Part shown: piece after piece, positions 8,869 to 16,720 of the stretch | How the letters are laid out: each line of letters begins with the position of its first letter | Position numbering within the stretch: the stretch's first letter is position 1 | Origin: Nonomuraea cavernae | GTDB taxonomy: Bacteria > Actinomycetota > Actinomycetes > Streptosporangiales > Streptosporangiaceae | Reading direction: 5' to 3' | Length of the DNA: 64,000 nt | NCBI RefSeq assembly: GCF_014646355.1 | Contig: NZ_BMNH01000017.1 | Coordinates: forward strand, 94,537-158,536 | Program-made: the position numbers and the translations under genes | Notes under the pieces: generated by a model | Told to the model about the DNA's origin: nothing | The model's database searches: none | Seen by the model: only the letters and a program-made list of their open reading frames with translations

Positions 8869-9152
8869 CATCCAGCGTTTCGAAGCTCGCCGGGACCCTG
8901 GCAGCACATCCTGGGACCACCTCGGCACAGGCTCGCTACGTTCTGGCCCGCCTGGGCACGTATCGGAACCCGCCTTATCGTCCCGGAACAGACTCGCTAC
9001 GTTCTGGACTGCCTCGGCACCGAAATCCACCAGATCGCTAGGTGTTGGGACGGCATTGGTTCCCCGTGTCGCCTTCAGGCACGTCCTGACGTCCTGATCC
9101 TGACGTCCTGACGTCCTGCGGTGGTCGCTCGCGACTGTCTCGAACGCCGGGC
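8869..9152. repeat. Intergenic region with two sets of direct repeats
   Basis: No credible gene is seen between ileS and the convergent minus-strand gene. A ~37-bp imperfect direct repeat occurs at 8924-8960 and 8985-9021, sharing CTCGCTACGTTCTGG and ending in GCCTGGGCAC/GCCTCGGCAC. A second set at about 9082-9119 is a run of the unit ACGTCCTG, with one disrupted copy. Function is unknown. Confidence 0.6.
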
Positions 9153-11276
9153 TCAGCCGGCCGTCTCACGGTCGCTCTGGCAGACCGAACAACTGGTGAG
9201 GCCCGCCGTCTCCGCCTGAGCGAGGGTCATGGTCTCCACACCGCTGTCACCGGCGCCCCTGATCAGCGGGCAGTCGGTACCGTGGTAGCGGCGCGTCCCG
9301 GAGATCACCTTCACCGTGGCGGCGCGCTCCTTGGCAGGGGTCTCCTTGCCGGCCCCGTTACCAGCGCGTTCGCCACCCTCAGCGCCCTTGCCACCCTCGA
9401 CATCCTTGGCCCGCTCAGCGTCCTTAGCGCGGTCAGGGTCCTTGGCCCGCTCAGCGTCCTTGGCGCGCTCGGCGTCCTTAGCGCGCTCGGCGTCCTTAGC
9501 GCGCTCGGCGTCCTTAGCGCGCTCGGCGTCCTTGGCCCGCTCGGCGTCCTTGGCCCACTCGGCGTCCTTGGCCCACTCGGCGTCCTTGGACTCCTTGGCT
9601 CCCGTGGCGGCCGTGCCCTTAGCAGTGCCGGGCGACGCCGCGCCCTTACCCACGGCATCTTCACCGGTGGGCGCCGTGTCCGACCTGTCCTCGCCTCCGG
9701 CTCCACCCTTACGTTCGGCTGTCGCGGCCGGTCGCGTCGATGACCTGTCCGACGCGCCCGACGTAGCGCCTGACTCCCTCGCTGCTCCGGACGTGCCCGC
9801 CGCCGTGTCCCGCGGCTCGCTCGCCAACCGTGGTCCAGCGGCCTCGCCGGACGGCTCCAAGCGGACCGGCCGCGAGGGGAAACGAGCGGTCTCCTCCGGC
9901 TCGGGCTCGGACCCGGCGCCCTCCGGCTCGCCCCGGCCGGGCGAGGACGTGGGCCGCTGGGACGCTCCCGCCGAACCGGGTCCGGAACGCTGCCCTGGGG
10001 CTCCCTGGGACCCCGGGGACGCTCCCGGGCGTTGCGGCCTGCCCTGGCCGCCGGCAGCGGAGCCACCGGACGACGAGGACCGTGGGGACTCCGCCGGGGA
10101 ACCGCGCCCGGCCCCTCCCGTACGCGCGGGCGGGGCCTCGATCGGCTCTCCCGTGGCGGACACCGCCCGCTGGGGCCGGGTCTCCGGGCCCTGGTCGGTC
10201 AGGTCGGCCTCGGCATCGGCGCCGCGAGTGGGTTTCTCCGAACCTTCGGATCGGCCCGATCGGGCTGACGGACGCTCAGGACGCTCTGTGGGGGCGGAGC
10301 GGTCACCAGGGGAGGAGGATGTGGCGACCTCCGCTCGGGAGTCGTGAGGCCCCCGGCGGACGGCCACGAAAGTCGTCTGGCCGGATTCTTCCTCGCCGGG
10401 CTTGGCCGTACGGGAGGCAGGCCACTCGGCGGGGCCGCTGGAGGACGAGCCCTGCGCGGGATCCGACGGACGCCCGAACCACCCGGCCGACCGGTCCTCG
10501 TGGGAGGCGGCGGGGGCGGGCTCCGGGCTGGGGGTGGAAACCCGGGCATCGGGCTTCGGCCGGGCCATCGGCTGCCTGTCCGTGCCCGGGGGGCGAGGGG
10601 CACGCGACTCGTTGACAGGCCCGGGACGAACGGGATCCGAACCGGCGGACTCGGAACGGGCGGACCCGGAACGGGCGGACTCGGAACGGGTGGACCCGGA
10701 ACGGGCGGGCTCAGTGGCGTGAGCCCGGCTCTCGGTGGACACGGCCGGGTCGGCCTCGGGCGGCGACTGTCGTCCGCCGAGCGCCGCGTCCGGCAGGCAC
10801 GTGGTGCATGGGGTGAACCCCTCCTCGCGCGCCTCTTCGTGCGTGAGCTCTTCGTGATCTCGTCCGGCCAGCTGGCGGCAGCCCGGAACGTGGTAGCGCT
10901 TGCGCCCGGGGATCACCAGGACGATCGAGTCCGGGGAGATCCCCCTCGCCGCGGGGCGGCGGGGAGCCGGAGCGGGCATGGTCACCGTCTGCTGCGTCAG
11001 CTGCGGACGCGCGACCGGCGGCGCCCCCATCGGGCCGGCCTGGGTGTGCGGAATCCCGGGCGGCGCGAGGCCCGCCGGCGATCTGACCGGCTCGGCGGCC
11101 CGTCCACCACCGGGGAACAACTCATGACGCCGCAGGAACACACCGATCACGAGGAACAGCGCGGACAGCACGCTGGCCACGATGGACCACATGATCAGGT
11201 AGACCTTGGCCAGTACGAAGCCCGCGATCAGTAACACGACCGCCGCGAGCACCAAACCAGCGCTGATAAGGATCAC
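9153..11276 (-). CDS. Large low-complexity membrane protein with two Ada-like Cys motifs
   Basis: The 707-residue product has two N-terminal membrane spans (residues ~3-50). A Cys motif near residue 130 follows: YHVPGCRQLAG with GFTPCTTC about 25 residues later. A ~450-residue disordered region rich in Ser, Pro, Arg, Gly and Glu comes next, then an 11-copy hexapeptide repeat (AKDAER type). The C-terminus has a second Cys motif: RYHGTDCPLIRG with GLTSCSVC. The pattern YHxxxC...GxxxCxxC resembles Ada-like zinc modules; this family link is my inference. A short Arg/Ser/Glu pentapeptide repeat also lies near 10645-10709. The gene follows divIVA after 41 bases, suggesting a role linked to polar growth or the envelope. 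GTG start; Shine-Dalgarno weak. No confident family name. Confidence 0.7.
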   Translation of the reverse strand: MILISAGLVLAAVVLLIAGFVLAKVYLIMWSIVASVLSALFLVIGVFLRRHELFPGGGRAAEPVRSPAGLAPPGIPHTQAGPMGAPPVARPQLTQQTVTMPAPAPRRPAARGISPDSIVLVIPGRKRYHVPGCRQLAGRDHEELTHEEAREEGFTPCTTCLPDAALGGRQSPPEADPAVSTESRAHATEPARSGSTRSESARSGSARSESAGSDPVRPGPVNESRAPRPPGTDRQPMARPKPDARVSTPSPEPAPAASHEDRSAGWFGRPSDPAQGSSSSGPAEWPASRTAKPGEEESGQTTFVAVRRGPHDSRAEVATSSSPGDRSAPTERPERPSARSGRSEGSEKPTRGADAEADLTDQGPETRPQRAVSATGEPIEAPPARTGGAGRGSPAESPRSSSSGGSAAGGQGRPQRPGASPGSQGAPGQRSGPGSAGASQRPTSSPGRGEPEGAGSEPEPEETARFPSRPVRLEPSGEAAGPRLASEPRDTAAGTSGAARESGATSGASDRSSTRPAATAERKGGAGGEDRSDTAPTGEDAVGKGAASPGTAKGTAATGAKESKDAEWAKDAEWAKDAERAKDAERAKDAERAKDAERAKDAERAKDAERAKDPDRAKDAERAKDVEGGKGAEGGERAGNGAGKETPAKERAATVKVISGTRRYHGTDCPLIRGAGDSGVETMTLAQAETAGLTSCSVCQSDRETAG
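9393..9590 (-). repeat. 18-bp tandem repeat, 11 in-frame copies
   Basis: Eleven head-to-tail 18-bp units encode the hexapeptide series SKDAEW, AKDAEW, six AKDAER, AKDPDR, AKDAER, AKDVEG. The span is exactly 198 bp and keeps frame. The charged, Ala-rich pattern predicts a long single helix or coil. Near-identity of the central DNA units suggests recent expansion by slippage, so copy number probably varies between strains. Confidence 0.9.
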
Positions 11277-11317
11277 AGAGGGCTCTTTCGAGTGACGGGT
11301 CCCATTGACCCGCTACT

Positions 11318-12184
11318 TTACCGGCGGTCGCCGTGGGGACCGTCGCCGCCGGGGAAAGCGCCCTGCGGAGCCTCGCCACCGAACGGGTTGGGACCACCGG
11401 GAAGAGGCGGCTGCCCCCCCGGGGACACCGCGTGCGACATGGCCGGAGCCACACCCGCGGGTCCGCCCGGCATCACCGGAAAGCCACCGCTGCCCTCGGC
11501 GGAGACGTTGAGCTCGGCGAGCTGGTTCTCCAGGTAGAGCTTGAGACGGCTGCGGTATTCGCGCTCGAAGCTGCGCAGCTCCTCGACCTTGCGCTCGAGC
11601 TCGTCACGCGTCTGGACGAGGGAGCCCATGGCCTGACGGTGGCGCTCCTGCGCGTCGCGCTCGAGCGTCTCGGCACGGGCCCGGGCGTCGCCGATGACCT
11701 GCTCGGCCTGACGGCGGGCCTTGGTGAGGATCTCGTCGGCCTCGCGGCGGGCCCGGGTGACGGTCTCGTCGGCCTCACGACGGGCGTCGGAGATCGCCTG
11801 GTCGGCGGTCTGCTGGGCAAGCGCCAGCACGCGGGCCGCGGTGTCCATGTTGTCCTCGGCGGGAGGCATGTTCATGGCCACGGGCATCGGCTGCTGCTGC
11901 GGCTCGGGCGCCTTCATGGGCTCCGGCTGCGGCGGCATCATCATCTCGGGCTTCGGCCCTTCCTGGACCGGCGCGGAGGCCATGGGCATGTTCATGCCAC
12001 CCGGGACCTTCCCACGCAGGCACTCGCCCAGTTTGGCGCGAAGCTCCTCGTTCTCTTGGATCAGGCGGTCAAGCTCAGCCTCGACTTCGTCGAGGAAGGC
12101 ATCGACCTCTTCCTCGTCGTAGCCCGGCCGAAGCCGGGTCGTACTGAATTGCTTGTTCCGCACATCAGCGGGCGTCAGCGGCAT
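11318..12184 (-). CDS. divIVA: DivIVA/Wag31 polar growth scaffold
   Basis: A 288-residue DivIVA protein. The conserved N-terminus is MPLTPADVRNKQF then GYDEEEVDAFLDEVE, the membrane-curvature-binding domain and first coiled coil. A flexible Met/Pro-rich linker (about residues 62-110) precedes a long second coiled coil (about 110-225, rich in ARREADE-type heptads) and a Gly/Pro-rich tail. In actinobacteria it marks hyphal tips and recruits wall synthesis. The ATG has AAGGAGAG seven bases upstream. It lies at the end of the dcw cluster. Confidence 0.95.
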   Translation of the reverse strand: MPLTPADVRNKQFSTTRLRPGYDEEEVDAFLDEVEAELDRLIQENEELRAKLGECLRGKVPGGMNMPMASAPVQEGPKPEMMMPPQPEPMKAPEPQQQPMPVAMNMPPAEDNMDTAARVLALAQQTADQAISDARREADETVTRARREADEILTKARRQAEQVIGDARARAETLERDAQERHRQAMGSLVQTRDELERKVEELRSFEREYRSRLKLYLENQLAELNVSAEGSGGFPVMPGGPAGVAPAMSHAVSPGGQPPLPGGPNPFGGEAPQGAFPGGDGPHGDRR

Positions 12185-12292
12185 CTTTTGCTCTCCTTGG
12201 CGCGCTTGGAGTCTGTCCGGAGGGACGGTAGAACCCGAATCACTTCAGCGCGGACACGAGTTGGATCTTGACCAGGGCCCCGGCAGCCCCCT

Positions 12293-12583
12293 TCACCCGC
12301 CCAGCGACTGCGCGATCTGCAGCAAGATCAGGACGACGATGAAGAGCACTGTGAAGCTTAGGTCAAAGGCCACCGTACCCAACCGGAGCGGAGGAATGAA
12401 ACGGCGGAGGAACTTAAGGGGTGGGTCTGTTGCGGTGTATGTGGCTTCGGCTAGCACCAGAACGACCCCCGAGGGCCGCCATTGGCGGGCGAACGCCTGG
12501 ACCGTCTCAAAGATCATCCTGCCGATGAGCAGCACCAGGTAGAGCGCCAGGATGATGACCAAGATCTGACTTACGATCCCCAC
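12293..12583 (-). CDS. yggT: YggT family membrane protein
   Basis: A 96-residue protein with two hydrophobic segments flanking a conserved loop containing TDPPLKFLRRFIPP, the hallmark of the YggT/YlmG family. Family members sit between sepF and divIVA across Gram-positive bacteria and are linked to division and membrane organisation, with no defined biochemistry. It starts with GTG, with GGAGG 12 bases upstream. Confidence 0.88.
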   Translation of the reverse strand: MGIVSQILVIILALYLVLLIGRMIFETVQAFARQWRPSGVVLVLAEATYTATDPPLKFLRRFIPPLRLGTVAFDLSFTVLFIVVLILLQIAQSLGG

Positions 12584-12663
12584 GGTCTGGCCGCGCCTCC
12601 ACTTCTCATGTGCCCCCCGGGCCTCGGTGAGACCAGGCTGGGTGCGATAGACATACAGAGACT

Positions 12664-13164
12664 CTAACTCTGGTTGAAGAACCCGCGCTCCGCGATTCGG
12701 GCCTTGTCCTCGGCGGTCACCTCGACATTGGCTGGGGACAACAGGAACACCTTGTTGGTAACACGTTCGATGCTGCCGTGTAGGCCAAAGACGAGACCTG
12801 CCGCGAAATCGACGAGCCGCTTGGCGTCGCTGTCGACCATCTCGGTCAAGTTCATGATCACCGGCGTGCCGTCGCGGAAGTGCTCGCCGATCGTCCTCGC
12901 CTCGTTGTACGTGCGGGGGTGCAGCGTGGTGATGCGGGCCAGATCGGTCGTGCGGCGCTCCAGGACGGTCGTGGTGGGCCTGGGCGCGGAGGATCCGGGA
13001 TCGGCGTCGTCGTCACGGTCCTGGACCGCGACGGGCCGGTCCTCGCCGACACGCGGGGAGTCGTCGTCGTAGGCGTACTCGTCGGGGTAGCTTTCGTACC
13101 TCTCGTAACGGTCGTCCTCCACGAGACCGAGGTAGACCGCCATCTTGCGCATCGCGCCGGCCAT
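12664..13164 (-). CDS. sepF: SepF, FtsZ membrane anchor
   Basis: A 166-residue SepF. It has an amphipathic N-terminus (MRKMAVYLGLVEDD), an acidic Tyr/Asp-rich linker, and the C-terminal SepF fold (EHFRDGTPVIMNLTEM, then KRLVDFAAGLVFGLHGSIER). It binds the FtsZ C-terminus and tethers the Z ring, the essential anchor in actinobacteria that lack FtsA. No ftsA is present in this window. The start ATG has GGAGG 11 bases upstream, slightly long. Confidence 0.93.
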   Translation of the reverse strand: MAGAMRKMAVYLGLVEDDRYERYESYPDEYAYDDDSPRVGEDRPVAVQDRDDDADPGSSAPRPTTTVLERRTTDLARITTLHPRTYNEARTIGEHFRDGTPVIMNLTEMVDSDAKRLVDFAAGLVFGLHGSIERVTNKVFLLSPANVEVTAEDKARIAERGFFNQS

Positions 13165-13303
13165 CGCTACGTCGTCCTCCTGCTCATGGTCGCACTCGCT
13201 CGGGCCAGTCGCCGGGCCCGAGGCGGTAGGCGTACCCCCTTGAAGCTCACCGCTGATCGACCTCTACTGGATAGGTGGGCCTGAAGGCCCACTTGACGGG
13301 ACA

Positions 13304-13999
13304 TTACCTGACGAAGGGCTTGCGACGGCCGAGCAACGCCGTACCGACCCGCAGGTGTGTCGCGCCGTAGGCGACCGCCTCGGCGAGGTCCTCGCTCATG
13401 CCCGCCGAAATCATCGTGGCACGCGGGTGTCGCTCCTGTACGGCGAGGGCCACATCCTGTAGCCGGGCGAACGCCTTGGCCGGCTCCTCGCCCAGCGGGG
13501 CCACCGCCATGACCCCGCCCAGCCAGACGTTGTCGTAGGCGGCGATCTGGTCGGCGAGGTCGAGCACGTCGCCCGGCATGGCGCCACCCCTGCCGGGGTC
13601 GTCGTCGAGCGAGACCTGCACCAGGCAGCCGATCTCGCGCCCCTGGCGGCCCGCCTCCTTGCTGACGGCCGCGGCCAGTCTGAGCCGGTCGACCGAGTGG
13701 ATCACGTCGGCGTAACCGACCACCGAACGCACCTTGTTGCTCTGCAGTTGCCCGACGAAGTGCCAGGTCAGCGGCAGCCCGGCGAGCTCGCGCGCCTTCG
13801 GTGCGGCCTCCTGGTCGCGGTTCTCGCCGACGTCGCGCACACCCAGCTCGCACAGGATCCGCACGTCCTCGGCGGGGCGCGTCTTGGTGACCGCGATCAG
13901 CGTGACCTCGCCGCGGTCGCGTCCCGCCGCCCGGCACGCCTCCCCGATCCGCTGTTCGACCTCGGCCAGTCCGGCCGCGATCTCGTCCCGCCTCATCAC
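13304..13999 (-). CDS. yggS: YggS/PLPBP family pyridoxal phosphate homeostasis protein
   Basis: A 231-residue alanine-racemase-fold protein without the second domain. The PLP lysine lies in TLIAVTKTRPAED near residue 40, and VRDVGENRDQEA and HFVGQLQSNKVR follow. It buffers PLP levels and does not act as a racemase. It starts GTG-ATG; AAGGGAG upstream fits either codon (13999 or 13996). Its usual neighbour pgeF (laccase-domain, ylmD) is absent between it and ftsZ. Confidence 0.9.
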   Translation of the reverse strand: MMRRDEIAAGLAEVEQRIGEACRAAGRDRGEVTLIAVTKTRPAEDVRILCELGVRDVGENRDQEAAPKARELAGLPLTWHFVGQLQSNKVRSVVGYADVIHSVDRLRLAAAVSKEAGRQGREIGCLVQVSLDDDPGRGGAMPGDVLDLADQIAAYDNVWLGGVMAVAPLGEEPAKAFARLQDVALAVQERHPRATMISAGMSEDLAEAVAYGATHLRVGTALLGRRKPFVR

Positions 14000-14192
14000 G
14001 CTTCTCCCTTTTGCATGGGCTTACCCCATTGTTCGGCACGACGGCCCCGCGCGCCCGCGGACCGCACATGATTGTTCCGCGCGGACGGCTCGGCGAGCCC
14101 ACGGGCCCGGGGGCGCGATGACCCCCACACACGGCGACGCCGCTCCGCCGTACCTCTGAGAAGGGGGGCGGAGCGGCGAGGAGCCTGGTGGG

Positions 14193-15548
14193 TCACTTGA
14201 GGAAGTCGGGAACGTCCAGCTCCTCCTCCTGCTCCTCGAAGACCACCGGACGACGTTTGCCGGGCTCCGACATGCGGGAGGTGATGGGGGTGGGCGGATT
14301 GGCGGGCTCGGGCGTGGGCCGCGGGATCGAGACGGGCGGCTCCTCGGCGACCGGCTCGGGCGCCGCGACGGGGGCGGGAACGCCCTCGACGGGGCGCGCC
14401 GGCTCGGGCCGCACCTCGACCCGAGGCTCCGGGCGCGGGTCGGGCCTGACCTCCGGGCGGGGCTCGGGACGCGGATCGTGGCGCGGCGCCGGCTCGGCCT
14501 TCACGGTGGGCGTGGCGGGACGCGGCGGTGTCACGGGCGGCGCCGCGGCCGGCGCCGCCGGACGGCTCTGCGGCCGCGGCAGCGGCTTCTCCACCGGCGG
14601 CGGCACGTCGTCGAAGCCCGCGGCGATGACGGTGACCCGCACCTCGTCGCCCAGGGCGTCGTCGATGACCGTGCCGAAGATGATGTTGGCGTCGGGCGCC
14701 GCGGCCATCGAGACGAGCTGGGCCGCCTCGTTGATCTCGAACAGGCCGAGGTCGGAGCCGCCGGCGATCGACAGCAGCACGCCGTGCGCGCCGTCGATGC
14801 TGGCCTCGAGCAGCGGGCTGGAGACGGCCATCTCCGCGGCCGCCACCGAGCGGTCGTCGCCACGCGCGTGGCCGATGCCCATCAGTGCCGAGCCGGCCCC
14901 GGACATGACCGACTTGACGTCGGCGAAGTCGAGGTTGATCAGGCCGGGCGTGGTGATCAGGTCGGTGATGCCCTGCACACCCGACAGCAGCACCTGGTCG
15001 GCCGCCTTGAACGCGTCGAGGACGCTGACCTGCCGGTCGGAGATCGACAGCAGGCGGTCGTTGGGGATCACGATGAGGGTGTCGACCTCGTCGCGCAGCG
15101 TCTCGATGCCGGCCTCGGCCTGCGAGGCCCTGCGCCGGCCCTCGAAGCTGAACGGCCGGGTGACGACTCCTATCGTCAGCGCGCCGAGCGACCGGGCGAT
15201 GTTGGCGACGACGGGCGCGCCACCGGTGCCGGTGCCGCCTCCCTCGCCGGCTGTGACGAAGACCATGTCGGCCCCCTTGAGGACCTCCTCGATCTCCTCA
15301 CGGTGGTCTTCGGCCGCCTTGCGCCCCACATCAGGGTTGGCGCCAGCGCCCAGTCCGCGCGTGAGCTCGCGGCCCACGTCGAGTTTGACGTCGGCGTCAC
15401 TCATCAGCAGCGCCTGGGCGTCGGTGTTTATCGCGATGAACTCGACGCCCTTGAGTCCCTCCTCGATCATCCGGTTGACGGCGTTGACTCCGCCGCCGCC
15501 GATGCCGACGACCTTGATGACCGCGAGGTAGTTCTGCGGTGCTGCCAC
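14193..15548 (-). CDS. ftsZ: Cell division protein FtsZ
   Basis: The tubulin-like GTPase forming the Z ring. The start is GTG at 15548 (AAPQNYLAVIKVVG), as in other actinobacteria, with GGAAAGG about 10 bases upstream. The T-loop GGGTGTGG and T7-loop NLDFADVKSVM are present. The ~100-residue linker after residue 315 is strongly Pro/Arg/Glu-patterned (PRPEPRPEVRPDPRPEPR). The C-terminal peptide LDVPDFLK is the SepF-binding site. The product is 451 residues. A 406-base gap upstream separates it from ftsQ and may hold its own promoters. Confidence 0.97.
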   Translation of the reverse strand: MAAPQNYLAVIKVVGIGGGGVNAVNRMIEEGLKGVEFIAINTDAQALLMSDADVKLDVGRELTRGLGAGANPDVGRKAAEDHREEIEEVLKGADMVFVTAGEGGGTGTGGAPVVANIARSLGALTIGVVTRPFSFEGRRRASQAEAGIETLRDEVDTLIVIPNDRLLSISDRQVSVLDAFKAADQVLLSGVQGITDLITTPGLINLDFADVKSVMSGAGSALMGIGHARGDDRSVAAAEMAVSSPLLEASIDGAHGVLLSIAGGSDLGLFEINEAAQLVSMAAAPDANIIFGTVIDDALGDEVRVTVIAAGFDDVPPPVEKPLPRPQSRPAAPAAAPPVTPPRPATPTVKAEPAPRHDPRPEPRPEVRPDPRPEPRVEVRPEPARPVEGVPAPVAAPEPVAEEPPVSIPRPTPEPANPPTPITSRMSEPGKRRPVVFEEQEEELDVPDFLK

Positions 15549-15954
15549 GACGAGGGGCCTTTCCGCTCGTTGACTTGCCATTTCGGTGCGGATCGACTCC
15601 GCGTTCTTTCATTCGTTAACTCTCAACCTCAAGTTGAGATTCAGATTTATGTCAACCTGAGGATTGATACGGACAGTAGGAGTTACGCTCTGGGTGGGTC
15701 AACTAACCGCGCCGCAAGCGCGTCCGGCGTGTCGCGGGCTGTCCGTTTCGCTCTGCCGTCACGCCAGGTCCGAGCACTCCTGCGCTACAGGCTCTCACGC
15801 CGGGGCCTCCCCCGTGGACAGGCTCGGCGACCGCCGCGCGCCGGATTCGCCGGGCCGCGACACCGGAAGACCGCGATGGCCGGTGAAATGCGAGTCATGT
15901 CCCATAGACGCCCCGCCATCGCCGCCGGATCACCGACGCGTCGGCCGGGCGGCC
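15549..15954. promoter_or_regulatory. ftsQ-ftsZ intergenic region
   Basis: I see no gene in these 406 bases. The AT-richest part, 15605-15670, holds an inverted repeat TCTCAAC-N5-GTTGAGA at 15621-15639, about 70 bases upstream of ftsZ. It could be an operator or a short hairpin. ftsZ in other actinomycetes has strong promoters between ftsQ and ftsZ; a role here is inference, and I could not place a convincing -10/-35 pair. Confidence 0.5.
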
Positions 15955-16617
15955 TCATTTCAGGGTCACCACGTCCGGCGAGCTCACGTCGTAGACGCCC
16001 GCCTCGCGCCGCAGCAGGGTGGTCAGGATGCGCGCCTTGTCCTCGCCCCTGTCGGAGCCACCCCAGATGACGGTGCGGCCGTCGGACAGATCGAACGACA
16101 CGTCCTCCGCCGACGTGGCCCGCACCTGCCGCACCCTGCCCGCCAGGGAGCCGGGCAGGCCGCGGATGACCTGGAGCGCCGCCATCGTCGCCGGGTCGCC
16201 GGCGGCCGGCCGTTCGACCTTGAGCACGGGCAGCAGGGGCGGGGCCATGTCTCTGACCTCGATGACCACGCCGTGCCCGTCGACGACCGCGGCCTTGCCT
16301 CCGACGTAGAGGGCGGCGACCGGCTCGCGCTCGACCACCTCGATCTTGAGCGTGCCGGGCCAGACCCTGTCGATCTTCGCTGTGGCCAGCTGCCGGATGG
16401 TCATCACGCGGCTCTCCACCTCGTCGAGGTCGACCGTGGCCAGCGGGTGCAGCTTGGGCACCCCGGCCTGCCGTTCGATCTGGTCGGAGGGCACTGTGAG
16501 ATTTCCCACGATCTCGATCGAGCGGACGCCGAGCACCGGCGACCAGAACACCAGCCAGGCGGCGCTGCCCACCACGCCGGCGGTGAGCAGCACCAGGAAC
16601 GCGGTCCGCGCCTTCAT
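15955..16617 (-). CDS. ftsQ: Cell division protein FtsQ
   Basis: A 220-residue bitopic protein. A short cytoplasmic start and one membrane span (FLVLLTAGVVGSAAWLVFW) are followed by a POTRA domain beginning GVRSIEIVGNLTVPSDQI and an FtsQ-type domain (RVWPGTLKIEVVEREPVAAL). It links FtsL/FtsB-type proteins to the divisome. The ATG has GGGGAGAG immediately upstream. It follows murC after 103 bases; murB and ddl, which sit here in many dcw clusters, are absent. Confidence 0.93.
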   Translation of the reverse strand: MKARTAFLVLLTAGVVGSAAWLVFWSPVLGVRSIEIVGNLTVPSDQIERQAGVPKLHPLATVDLDEVESRVMTIRQLATAKIDRVWPGTLKIEVVEREPVAALYVGGKAAVVDGHGVVIEVRDMAPPLLPVLKVERPAAGDPATMAALQVIRGLPGSLAGRVRQVRATSAEDVSFDLSDGRTVIWGGSDRGEDKARILTTLLRREAGVYDVSSPDVVTLK

Positions 16618-16720
16618 CTCTCCCCTGGATCCGTAGCCGTGGCCCCGAACCTACGCCGCGACCGCCCCGTGGCTCCCGAGGCGCGCCCAAGGACGGCGAA
16701 CACGTCGCGCACCGGGCGGG

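Noticed and set aside
9393..9590. CRISPR-like repeat array
   Set aside because: Units are 18 bp with no spacers and encode an in-frame hexapeptide.
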